Assembly: GCF_002775205.1 (NCBI RefSeq)
Contig: NC_036448.1
Coordinates: 1,674,001 to 1,738,000 of the forward strand
From: Xiphophorus maculatus
Lineage: Eukaryota > Chordata > Actinopteri > Cyprinodontiformes > Poeciliidae
Reading direction: 5' to 3'
Length of the DNA stretch: 64,000 nt
Under the pieces are notes generated by a model. That model was given only the letters and a program-made list of their open reading frames with translations. It was not told where the DNA came from and searched no databases. The stretch's first letter is position 1. Every line of letters begins with the position of its first letter. A program made the position numbers and the translations under genes. Of this stretch, positions 32,401 through 45,803 are shown piece after piece.

Positions 32401-34438
32401 TGGCCCTGCAAGGCATTGGCCTTGGCGATCAAATCCACAACCCAGTGTGCAAGTCGCTGCTTAGAAAGTGCCTGGCCTTTCCGTGAGCCCACGAAGCAAA
32501 CAAAAAGGCTATTCATCTTTTGGAAAGATGCCGTGGCATTGATATATGCCTCAAGCGCACGTATAGGGGACAGTGGTTCAGAGGAGCATTAGGTGTCAAA
32601 TTGGGCAAGATGGAGCGGCTGGGTACTGCCTGCTGCCAGTGACACCTTAGGAATAATTGCCACATCAGGCCACAGTGTAACACCTGAGCCATTAGGATTC
32701 CATGGGCAGCAGGTCTCAGCTATCGAGAGAGCCTGCAATTCCCCCACGTTTGCAGAAACCATCGCCAAAAGGAATGCCGTCTTCAGTGAGAGCCATTTGA
32801 GGTCCGCAGGCGGCAAGGGCTCAAATGGGAGGGACAGAAAAGCCTGAAACACCAGAAAAAGGTCCCACAGCGGTGCCACAGGGCGGTTGGGTGGGGGCAA
32901 ATGCCGAACACCTCTCAAAAACGGTACAACATCCTTGTCTCAGCCCACTGAAAAACCATTCAACCCAACATGCCAACAGGAAATAGCAGCCACATACACT
33001 TTCAAGGTAGATGGAGACTGTCCCCAATCCAGTAATGCCTGCAGGAAGGTCAGTATGTCAGAGACTGAACACTCCACCGAGTCCTGCCCTTTATCCCAGC
33101 ATGGGTCACAAAGACCATCCACTTGTTAGCATAGATAGCTTGCATGGATGGTGCCCATGCATTACCCATTGTACGCCCTACTGACCCAGCATATCTTGAA
33201 AAAGTGGACCCCAGCCTTGCAGAGGCTAAATCCAGAGCTGAAGCCGGTCCAGGTTGGGGTGCAAAATCTGTCCCCCCATATGGGAAAGAAGATCCCTCCT
33301 GGAGGGGGAACGCATCGGCAAGCTGGAGCTCAGCTCGTGCAGTAGAGGAAACAAAGTCCTCGCTGGCCAGAAGGGGGCCACTAACAGAACCCTGTGCCCC
33401 TCCTGATGAATCCTCAGGAAAGTCTGAAAAGTTAACTAAATGATGGAAAGGCATAAAGGAGGGTCCGAGGCCAGTCGTGTGCCTGCACAGAGAGCTGGTG
33501 TTGTCCAAGGAGAACCAAAGGGGACAGTGAACTGCATCCCTTGAGGCCATCCGCCCTGCCAAAGACCTTCCAGATTCACTCCACCACCTCTTGGTGAAGC
33601 TTCCACTCTCCTGGAAGCGGCTTCTGACAGGACAGAAAATCTGCTGGCATGTTCTGTGGCCCCAGGATGTAGGCTTACCTGAGGCTGGCCAAGTATGGAG
33701 CTGCCCAGGTCAGAAGCCGTTGAGTAAAGCACAACAGTTTCCTTGACTTGGTCCCCCCCGGGTGGGTTAGGGTTAACCCACCCAGGGGAGAACAAGAAGA
33801 ACAAAAGGGATTGAACGCCAGGTGTCATGTGACAGGCAGGTGTCCCCGGCCACCTGCCTGTCCAGGTCTCCTGCCTGTGACCTGTCCCTGGCAGGTCACA
33901 GGAGACTTTGTTGTCATTAGTACTCAACCTGCGCATGCGCAAGAATGATCATTCAATGCTTGAAGCACCGCCTCTGGCGGTCAGTAGGGATGAAATAGAA
34001 ACACTGTTTTCAATATCTGTAAGATTTGAAATATTTCACTCTTTTTTAATGAATTCATATAATATATGGGTCTGAAACAAGTGAGAAATAATATTGAACT
34101 TTTCATAGTAGTGACTTTTTTTTTTAGATGTAGTGTCACGATTTCTGAGGAAGGTTGAAGCAATAGCAAATAGCATGTTGTTGTCCCAAGTGTTACATAA
34201 TTTAAAAAAAGATTATGATGTGATGGTTTTTGCTGCCCTTGTACAATTGTTTTGTTTACCTGTTCTCTGAGTCTTTCAGTCTCCCCCTGATAAGCTGCTA
34301 ATTGTCTCTTCCATTGTTCCACATTAGCGTTGGCCTCATGCAAAGCCGCCACCAACTTAGAGTTACTGTCCTGTAGAGTGAAAAGCTCAGCTTCCAGGTT
34401 AATCTCACAAATAGATCTGCAAAACACAAAAGCAGTTT

Positions 34439-34503
<65 letters not shown>

Positions 34504-37500
34504 CTAATACTTTGGTTTAAATGACTATATTTCAACATTCATAAAACTATTAAAGCTTGGTAAATAACATTGCTGGATTAATTTTAGATCATTTACATTT
34601 GTAACCTTTTTGTTGTGTTACAGATTTATACTTCCAATTCTCTGGTACAGTACTTGAGTAACACAAAGTAATCAAAGACTAAGAATTTCAAGGAGTAGAT
34701 GGATCTGTCTGGAGCTGGGACAGAGGAAACAAACTCTAGGTCCTGTGGATTGGGAAATGTTCTCCTGACTGCATACTTTATGTTGGCTATACAAGCCTGT
34801 AAGTATTGTTTTCTTCAAAATCTACTGTTTCTTCAAAATTAATTGTACTGTCTTTAGATACAGTTAAAAAACATTCTGTGAACATATCAAACATTAATTA
34901 TATGCACACAAAGGTCTTTCTAACTTTGATTTGTAGGTGAAAGTGAATTGTACAGACAAAAATGATTTAATTTATTTTCATTCTATGTTTGCACTCTGAT
35001 CTCTAATACTTTGTCCGAGCATTGCCCCTTCACATCTTCAAAGCTTGAAGTTGTTTCCATGGCAACTATTTACCATGGAAACCATTCATGATGCTTTTGC
35101 TGACTTGGTAATTCAATGGTGGGATTTAAAAGTGTGTGGGTGTCTGAAAATGTTGAATGAATGTTGAATGTTGTTGGATGTATGATGCACTACCTTATTG
35201 TTCTTCCCTCCCCATCTTAAAAGTAATTACTAGAAACATAAATTATTTCAATATTTGTCTTCATGCCACCTCCTCCCTCCCGCAATCCTCCTCCAGCCCT
35301 CCTATCCATCATCCTTCCACCTCTCTCTGTCCTCTTTCTGCCTCTATTTCCTTCTCACCTTCTCTATTCGCTCCTACCACTCATCCTCCTTCCATCACTG
35401 CTGACCAAGTGTGGACTGAGCTGAGACGACTTCATCCTAGAAAGGCTGCAGGACCAGACCGGGTGTGTCTGAGGGTTCTAAAGGTCTGTGCTGCTGAATT
35501 GGGGGAAGCTCTACAGCAGGTCTTTAACCTGAGTCTGCGACTGGGTGTGGTTCCCACACTATGGAAAACATCCTGCATAGTCCCTGTTCCAAAAAAGGGT
35601 CGCCCAAGTGAGCCAAATGATTACAGGCCAGTTGCTCTGACGTCCCACGTCATGAAAACATTAGAGCGACTGGTCTTGAACATGATGCAACCCCATCCTC
35701 TGTACACTGTTTTCTCCAACCAGAGGAGCTCCTTCAGTGACAGGTTCCTCTCACTGGGTTGTTCAACTGAGAGGATTAAAAACTCATTTGTCCCACGGGC
35801 CATTAGGCTTTATAATGCTGCTATCTGTGGGAGGGGAAAGGGAGGGAGACGGGGTAACTAGTATTTTAACATATTTAAGCACTTTTACTAGACCTCTTTT
35901 TAGTGGTAATGTATTTATTTATTTATTATATTCTTGTACCTTTTATGGATGTCTCCAGCTGTACGATTTTAATGCTGTGTGGATGTGAATTAATGTGTGA
36001 GCAACAGATGACCTGAATTTCCCTATGGGATTAATAAAGTTCAACCTAACCTAACAATATTATTTACCTGTTATGTTTGTCACAGAGGAGCAATAAAATT
36101 ATTTCTTTAATTTTATAGTTCAACAATGAAACTTAAATGTCTTTAATAAGTTATAGACACTTATAATGGTATTATCTTGTTGTTTGCATTTCTAACATAA
36201 ATACCAGCAGTTCAATTCAGTTTACTTATATAGCACAGATTCACATGAAATGTCATCTCAAGGCACTTCACAAGACAAATGGATGTACAAAATGTGTAGT
36301 AAATTCAATCATATAGACAGATTCAAGTTTGTTACATGCATTCCAGTTAATTCTGTATAGACATTTTTTAATAAGCATATTTGTGAGCCTACTGCATTAT
36401 TATTAAATTTAATATAATTTCATACTTTTGTTTTCTTTGTCCAGGTTAACTTAAAAATTTAGCTATTATTTTTACACGTTAAATATCTAAACTACATCAA
36501 AGTAATTGCTAGGGATGCATAAATATGAAAAATTGGGCCGATGTTGATATCAGATATTAATACTGCTGTGAAGCCAGTACAATATTTTATTTAATCAATT
36601 TTTTATTTGATTACTCGATTAATCGTCAGAATAATCAATAGACTACTCAATAACTAAAATAATAAGTTATCAATAAATAAAATAATTGTTTACAACAGCT
36701 ATAGCTTCTGCACTCCTCTATTTAAATTATAATAAGTAGAGTAATACATTACATCGCTCTTTATTTCTATTTGGCTTTCTCTGTCTTCCATGTATGCATT
36801 GTAGGATTATTAAATGGACCACAGAAGCCCGACCCACCACCCCATCATAAAGAAATAATTTTGACCCAACCCAAATTTCAGTTCAGACTCGAGCCATCGA
36901 TCTAAACTCTATCAAAAAATGCCTTTTAAAGCATTTGAAGACTAAATATATGTAATGCTCAGTGACGTGCAGTCAGGGGAGAGCCTCACCTGACATCATG
37001 AAAGAATAATATAATGATAAGATAAATTTTATTGCTATTTTCACCCTGTGGTTTGTACAATAAAGTACCTATTTTTCATTTAGCTTAACCAATTCTGATT
37101 ATTTTTTTCTTCAAAATTGCTGAATTTTCCCATTCAAATGCCCAGAAGTGAAGCCTGTGAAGCAGCAGTGAGCTGAGCCTCACCTGGGATTGATCAACCT
37201 CTGGCTAACTTCTCTGGCTGCCACTCTATGGGAACATGTTCCTCCTGTCTGTACGTCGCCAATTAAATGGTTAAAAAACATTTAATGTATGAACTGATTT
37301 TCCATAATTTAGCTTATATAATACAATGTACAGTGTTTTTTGTCACAAACTGTGTGTGTAACGTGATTCATGTTCTGAGGAGCGATCAGAAACGGCAGAG
37401 AACAGATTCGAGGTGAGGCAGGCAGTTCTCTTGCCTCATGGCAGGGGGCGCTCATGATCCCAGACATTGTGGCTCCACAACTGCAGAGTAAGAGACAGTA

Positions 37501-40500
37501 ACAGCTGTCTACACGCAACTACACGCAACTAGTCTACGTGTAGCTTGGCTGATACAGAGCGAGAAAAGGTGGTTTGAGTTGTACTTCAATGGGTTTCCCC
37601 TTAGCTGTGCAGCATAGCACTAAATTAATAATATCTATATTTCCAAGTTTCATGGAGTTAACGGAATTATTCTACCTTGGCAGCATGGCTATGGATGGCA
37701 TGTAAAAGTATAGTCTTTTTGCCCTTCAATGTTGTCCGCATGTGCAAAATTTCTGCATGTAAACAATAACATGCAGGGAGTCTTATGATTTTGATTAATA
37801 ATAATAATAATAATTAATAATTTTTACTTTATTCATCCCAGCAGGGAAATTATTTCGCAGTTACAGCACACGACAGGAGCTGCATCTGCAGGCAGCCAGA
37901 TGAGCCGGGACCGGGAGTCGAACCCGCGACGTCCGCGGGTCTAAGGCCTCCAAATGTGGGGCGCGCTAACCCCCTGCGCCACCGCAGCACTAAGTCAGTG
38001 CCTCACCAGCCATGAACCTCACCGCACGCCACTGGTCATGCTGTATTTATGATTTGTTAAAACAGTCAAACCCTAAACCCTAAAACAGACCATAGGCTTA
38101 AAAAGAAGAAGAAGACTCAATAACTACAGTAGATTGAAATGTTTAAAGAAAGTGTGGATGGGCTCTTTTGTTTGAATGCTCGATTTTATTACCCTTCCGA
38201 CAGCATCTTCTTAATCCTCTCCTTCTCAGAGGCCAGGGTGATATCTGCACTCTGGCTGCGAAACAGCTTGTCCTCTGGTCCATTCACACACATCACTGGG
38301 GGAGACTGGAGTTCATCCGAGAGGTCCTGAGAAACACGTCAGTAAATGGACTCTCTTGGTGGAACGTACATTATAATCGACAACAAAGTGACTGCCTATA
38401 AAGGTGGAAATCTTTTCAAAGTTTTAATAAACTGCTTTTAAAGTTCAATTTAAAAATATAGACAAGCAACCATTTAGGAGTCAAGATTGATGTCCTCAAT
38501 GAGCTCAGCATCTTAGGAATTTGCCGAAACGATACTTGCTAAATTAAATCAAGTTTCAGAACTTGACTAACATAAATGTCAGTTTTTAGATTTTTAACTC
38601 AGTTTCTTCATAAAGACAAACAAGACTCACCTGTGAGAACTGGATGAAGTCCAGGAAGTGGAAAAACAAAGAAATTTGTCATTAATAATTACACCATGCT
38701 CACTGCCCTTTCAAAATACACTGCTGACAAAAACAGCACCTTTGCAGTAAAAGGAGATTTTCAGACATAACTGATGCAGGTTAGAACAGATACTAGAGGA
38801 ACTTCCTCAGCTCTATCACATGTGGAGGGATAGTATAGCAGGGAGCTGGCAATGGCAGTGAAGACCCTTCGACAACACTAACAGTGGTTGATGGTAGTAT
38901 TGTTTGGTAGGGGTCGAATTTTGGATGTGCGTTCCACTAGCTGTTATTGTGCACTTGTTCTGCATCTGGGGCACTTTGACAACATTACAAAACATACAAT
39001 GTTGTAAACAGTATGAGGACATCCATGCCCGTAACTTTGATCAGGTGGTCAGGTGCAAGTGTCATGGTGTTCGTTGATCTTGGAACAAAATAAATGATCT
39101 GTTTTGGATGGCTGAAACATTGAGAATATGTGTAGGTTGCCTGGTAAACCTATTTCAAACAGCTCCGGAGTACTTCTGGGGACTAGGGACTACAACCACC
39201 TGTGAGTAGCTGCAACACCAAATATATCTTAACACTTGAGACTCCCTCTGAAATGGTTAGTACTGCCTATTTTAATAGTTCTGACAGCAAATATACCTTG
39301 ATATGCATTAATATGCACAGTGGAAACCACCATAGCATAGCAGGAATTAATGTTCATGATCTCCCTTCTCTATGTTTTTGGGGGTACAGCTAATCAGTGT
39401 CAAGGAACAGGACTGGTGCTCCTGGACTGGCTTTGCAAATGCCAGGAAATAGTGTGTCAAGTGGGCTGCAAAGTGGCGCAGTTGGTAGCACTGTTGCCTT
39501 GTAGCAAGAAGGTCCTGGGTTCGATGCTTTCTGCATGGACTTGTTCTCCCTGTGCACCTGGTTCTCTCCTGGTACTCCGGCTTCCTCCCACAGTCCACAG
39601 TTAATTGGTCTCTCTAAATTGTCCCTAGGTGTGAGTGTGTGTGTGTGAGTGGTTGTTTGTCCTGTCTGTCTCTGTGTTGCCCTGCGACAGACTGGTGGCC
39701 TGTCCAGGTGACCCCGCCTCTCGCCCGGAACGTTAGCTGGAGATAGGCACCAGCACCTCCTGACCCCACCAGGGACAAGGGTGTACAGAAAATGGATGGA
39801 TGGATGGATGGTGTGTCAAGTAGCGTTGTGCAAAGGTGTTTCAGCTTCCCCAGCTGTATTTTCTCTCAAATATTATAGAATTAAACATGAGTGAATGGGT
39901 GGATTTTCTGTGAATAATTTTGAGTTGTACTCCACAGAAAAATCTGTGAGGACTCACTGTGATTTCTGACTATCCCACATACTAAGTATATCCCACCATA
40001 AGTCTACCTGATCTTGCTGTTTAACAAGTCTACAATACACTCTCTGTATGGCGACCTTCACTTACTGTTCTGGTTATCAGAGGACCTGAAACTGATAGCA
40101 ACACTATCGCTTCTACCAAATTTCACCTTAACTGGCTGGTAATTTATGGGTGAGAGGGTTATATTTGGCTGTTCTTGTGTATATTAAATTTAGTCACAGA
40201 AGCAAAACAGAATTTGACAGTTTTTCTATAGCGGAAATACACTGTGGTTTATCAGTTTTTATTGATCAAAAGCCAGATGTAACCAACATTTTTATTGATC
40301 GATTTACTCTATGAGGCTTCTGGGCAGCTGAAAGTACAAAATGCAAATGTAGTGTCCTGCTGAGTAGCAGACGATAATTTTATCATTGTCCTAGATTTCC
40401 TCACTCTTGCTTCCCTTTGAGGCAAGTGACCCAGCTCATATTTCTTTAGATTTTCTTTCCACTCTCTCCCTCCTTCCTTTGGTACAATTACAGTACGCTT

Positions 40501-43500
40501 GTGCTTTAGCCTAACATTAAGATATTTTTCAGGATTTTTTATTATTGGTGCAGGTTTCGAATGGAAAGGGCAACACTCACCTGAGGGGCTGCAATTGTGA
40601 GAGCTGTGTTGGCTAGTTCTTTGTCCTGAGATTTTTCTCGGGCCAAACGAGCAGCATCTTTAACCTCCTTGAACTTCTCTGAAAACTTAAAAAATTGAAA
40701 CAATTTAGTTAATTGATTCAAAACTATGAGTGATGACATATCAAGGAAATTGAAAGGACAGTTATACTTGGTTTAATTTTTGTTTAATATACCTGATGCA
40801 ACTGCTGTTCCGTGGCAAAACCCAGTCCATAGACAGTATTGGCTCTGCTGTCGGCCCACTGACCAAACTTCTGAGATGTCTTAGTAAATGTCATGCTTGG
40901 TGTAACAGTGCAGTTGATAATTGCCTGGGTATGCAAAGGTGATAAGTCAGGTTAAGAACCTGAGATTCAGATACAAAATCCAGTGTTGTATAGTAACGAA
41001 GTAAAAACACTTCACTACTTTACTTAAGTATATTTTGGAGTACTTCATACTTTCCTCGAGTATGAAAATTTTTGATAACTTTCACTTTTACTTCACTATA
41101 TTTCCGAACTTAATTGCGTACTTTTACTCCGATACATTTTCAATGTGTGGTTTAGTTACTCGTTACAAAAAAGCGAGAGAGAGAAACGCAAGTGTTTTGA
41201 CCCCACCTGCCGATTAGCAAGTAGCAAGCAGGCTACCGAACAAAGTCGGTAGCCTGCTTGCCTGGGCTTGTTCATCACCACCAATAGGATACACCTGTTT
41301 CGCTTCTCCCATTAAACACAAAGCAAGTCTCGCAATCAGCAGCAGCCACATGGAGGAGGAGACGGAGACCACAACGACTGCAACTACGTCGGACACGGCT
41401 CCAGGGGAACCACCAGCTGGTGATGAGAGCCCATGGCCTTATTTAAACACAATATACTCTTTCGTGGGTGTTAAAAGATTTGTCGTACCGCATGCAGTTT
41501 ATGTTATTCCTGCCCGAAGATATGGAAATTCTATCTTACAAAAACTCCCCGTCCAACTTGAAGAAACACATCGAGGTAACGTCTTATGAAATGGTTATAA
41601 TCCTCCTGTGTCAGTAACTATAGCTTGGTCACTAGGCACTATTGTGAAATCTTGACCATAACGTTACCTGTATAAATGAACTTTGTTTGGTATTGTTTCA
41701 GTTCCACACGTGGCGTATTTAGCTTAGGGTTAATGTTGACTGTAGCAGGCTACCTAGACTCCTCTGGTCAAGGGGGACAGAAGCCATAGCGATAGCAATT
41801 TAGACTAAATTTAACGAATATAGGAAAGGCATGCAAGTTCAAAACCAGGTTTACAGATGCCAATAAGCTGCATTTCCCTCCCAATTCTTTTTTTCTTTTG
41901 CATAATGACCAGTTGTGTGCACCACCTACTGACTGTAGGATTGACTGATTCACTGATTTGTGAAGTAGAGTAATCGTAACAGATCTTTTTCTTCATGTTG
42001 GCCGCATTTTCTGTACTATTTATTTTTCTCATTTTCAGCACTGACCTTACTTGAAGGGAAAACTTAAGGCTTACAAAAACTTTGTATTTTCTGTCCTGGA
42101 GGGTATACTAAGAAGCTGGTTCAGTTGTAAAGCAGGTTAAGTTAACCTTGTGCTATAGGTAAAGCACCTAATTGTCTTAACTAAATGATGCCTGCAGGTA
42201 TATCTATTAGCAGGTTTAATTTTGCCTGCACTTGGTTGTGTACATTATTTTAAGTGTATTTGACAAGTTTACCAAAATATAAAAAATGTCATTCAACCTG
42301 CATTCGCCTTGTTTTACTTTTTACTTGTACTTTTCATTACATTACTTGAGTACATCCATTTTTACAGTAATTTCCATACTTAAGTACAAGACGTTTCAGA
42401 TACTTTAAGACTTTAACTCAAGTAACATTTCAGTCAGTGACTTGGACTTTTACCAAAGTCATATTTTGGAGAGGTACCTATACTTTTACTTGACTCTGAG
42501 ATTTCAGTACTTTATACAACACTGACAAAAACAAAAATGGTGCAGTCAATAATTCAGTTAAATTTCAATTATTTATTTCAATTAATTATTTATTTATTTA
42601 TTATTTATTTATATCAATTTATATCAATTAAAAACAAAAGTCATCCCAAGGCATTTTACAAAATTGTTTCTGGTTATCAATAAATACAGTCAGATTCAGT
42701 TTTCTATTCACTTCGGTAAAATGTTTTTGGTCTCGGGAAACCCAGACTCATTGAGTCAATGATTTGCAGCAACAACACTTTCTGGACAAACACATAGCTG
42801 TGGACAGTGGATTGCTTTAAGTCTTTAACCTTACGATATCATCTCAAAGTAATTGGCAAAATAAGTCAATTTAATTTCAATCATACAGACATAGTCACCA
42901 CATTTCAATTTGATCCTAGTTATCAAATAATGCAGTTAAATTCAGGTTACTATAGAATAAAATACTCCATTCAGAGCAATGCAGACAGATTTATGTCCAT
43001 ATAAAGAATGATAAATGCCCAGCAGACATTTTCTAGACCTACATACAGTGTTTGTTTATTAATGTGGAAGTAGTCATAGCCTAGTCCTGAAGGTTTCCAC
43101 ATCATCTTTATCTTCACAATCCTGAAACAGATTAAAAGTCCCAGAGCTTTACTCCCTGTTTTACCAACTCTAAGAAATGATTATGTAAACTCCACATTTC
43201 AGCTGTGACACATTTGGCAAAACATGGTGGACAGCCAGAGCAGCACTGAAGATTACTGTGGAGCCAGAGAAGAGTGTTGGCTACTGAGGATCATCCCACA
43301 CTGCCCCCTGAGAAGCAGAAATATGGGTCATAGTAGGTGCTAAAAAGACCCTCCCCCCAGTCCCTGATGTGACCTCTTCCTCATAATCCAAATCCCTGAA
43401 GGAAAGGAGCTGTAGAAGCTCATATGCTGACAGGCCACCCATGTCACCAGACAACTTTCAAGATCCAGTGAAAAAAGTCACTTTAAAAGAATATTACTGT

Positions 43501-45758
43501 TTGACAGTTTTCTTTTAATTATAGTGTCTTTAGTACTCACTTTGGTTCCACCCACACTAATAATACGATAGGCGTTGCGGTTGGCATCATAGAAGAAGGA
43601 CACTGTCACAGCATGCTTGCTAGCAGGTATCCAGTTCCTCTTGGTGGTGGGATCAATCTGGAAAACATGGGCACGAGTGCTGAATATCGGCTGCTCCCTG
43701 GAGAAAGGAAGACAAGAAGGATCCTGAAATTGTGAAGAAAAAAAGAAAGGTTTTGCAAACCAAAACCAGGAGCAACTCAAAAAAAGCATAATGCACAGAA
43801 GGCAATGTTGGTAAGAGTAATAAAGCAATTGCAAAAACCTACTGATGTCTTGACTTTTTAGCTTAAGAGAAAACTTTAAAATATGTGTGTGCATCGGATC
43901 TGATCCTTTCCCCTAGAATTATTTTTCTACCACTCACCAGCTGTACAAAGGAAGTTAGCAAACAATGTTGCTAGCTCACTTGAATAATGTTTAGCTTCTC
44001 TGTAAAGTCTGAGCTGCACTAGAATGGTTTTGAAAAAAAAAATCCAATATATAAATTATGTACAAGGCAACAATGTTTGTAGTGTTGAGGGATTATTTCC
44101 TCATTAATAAGAAAAACTTTTTCAATGTTTCCTCTTCAGCAGTTATTCATGCTACTGTCCTAAACCCCAACTATTTTAAATCTAGGTCATATAAAAAGAC
44201 ATTGATCACACTCATATTGATTTGGTCAAGATGTACGTTCTAAATGTACAGTTGAACGACAATAAAGTCTGTCTATGTCAGAATTTCTGACTATTTGGAT
44301 GCAGTTGTGAATAGAATTCCAAAGAAGAAAGACATCAGCAATCTATGACCAATTTTTTTAATGCTCAGCAATCTGAGAAATAATATGAGGAGTCTGCAAG
44401 TTTTTCTCCCCAGTACTTGGCCATCAGTTCAAATAGCAGAAAAGATTTTAACTGAATAAACTTTTAAGATTTCTGGACCCTCTTTATGTCCAAAAAAGAA
44501 GGTGCCATTTAGCCAAACTTTGGCCATAATGCATAGCTTCATGTTGTGAGAACATCAAACACTTACCAAGTATCATGGTGGAGAATAAATAATTTGCAGT
44601 TGTTTGTCGGGCACAAATATAAGCATCTTCTAACCACAGAGTCTTCAGGCAAACTAAAGTATTTTAGAATCCAGTGTGACATTGTCTCTGATATTTAAAT
44701 CTTGGACCAAACTTGGTCAGCAACAGAACAATGATCTTTCTAAAATCTTTCACTTTTGACCCCAAACATTCAGTTGTCTCCTAGATATCCAACTATCAGA
44801 CAGAATTTTATTTCAGCAAAAAGCAAGTTTAAAACTATGCATCCAAACCAATGGAAGAATGCCCACACTGAAATATTATTTATAAGTAACTCAGCCAAAG
44901 TCCAGAGAACCAAATCTTCCTCTGCTCTACTAAAAAAGGGTTGAGGAAACAAGATCCCCAGAATCTGAGTGGAGAACTTTTAAAATGTAAAGTGGGTTCA
45001 TATTGTCAAGTATGGTTACAGACTCTTACCAAAGAAGACTGAAAGCTGAAATTGAATCAAAATGAGCTTTAATTGTCGTGCTCTGTGTTTTCTGCGTGTT
45101 GATTTCGAGTTTTCGGTGTCTCTGTGTCTCCGTGTTGTCCTGTTCTCCCCTTGATTAGTTCCCAGGTGTTTCTTGTTCCCTGATTACCCCAGTGTTTTTA
45201 GTGTCCCCTGTGTGTCTGTTCTTTGTCGGGTCCTCGTTGCTTGTCGCCTCGTGTTTGTCAAGTCTGCCTTTGTCACCCGTTGTGAGCATCTGCCCTGCGC
45301 TCCTTTGTGCTGCCTGGTCTTTTGGACTTTTATTTTCATTAAAAACTGTCGATTCATCTTGACCTGGGTCTATTGCCTCTGCCTCACCACCGCGCCTCAT
45401 GGCATTAATAAAACAATAAATGAAGGTAATGCAAGATGGATATTACACCTTTTAAATAACAGATTTAACAGATCAAACCTTTAAATTGAATCACTGGGTT
45501 AATGTCCCATTATATATGATCAAATGTTTGAATTAATTTATTATGATTTAATTTTGCATCACTAAACCCTGGTAATTTAGCAGTGGTGGGTACACTTTTC
45601 AGAGCCACTGTAGTTGTAAAAACTACTGCATGATGATCAGTGGTTTTCATACGCTTCTGTTTTTGATAAGTAATGACAATGTAAAAATGTTATGTGCTGC
45701 CGTTAATCTGAGGTCACTTAAGCAACTGTTTGGAACCAGATCTATTATATTATATACT

Positions 45759-45803
<45 letters not shown>

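Larger units (their letters stand above)
30332..33985 (-). mobile_element. DIRS1-like tyrosine-recombinase retroelement, internally deleted
   Basis: The outer ends are inverted repeats: GACTGGCAGAGGTGGTGCTTCAAGC at 30334 against its near complement GCTTGAAGCACCGCCTCTGGCGGTC at 33960-33983. The arms continue inward (AGGTTGAGAACTAATGACAAC at 31942 against GTTGTCATTAGTACTCAACC at 33911). Between lies a tyrosine recombinase on the minus strand (33562-32240). At 32120-32145 GTGCTTCAAGCGTTGAATGA repeats the terminal sequence, as expected of the DIRS internal complementary region. Gag, reverse transcriptase and RNase H are missing, so this is a deletion derivative. A hAT element sits inside its left arm. 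No target duplication is expected for DIRS. Confidence 0.8.
28193..34259 (-). other. homer3 intron 6 with nested transposons
   Basis: It holds a SINE (28925-29125), a Tc1 remnant (30109-30331) and the DIRS/hAT/Harbinger nest (30332-33985). The sequence at 29130-30075 shows no recognised element. Confidence 0.7.
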
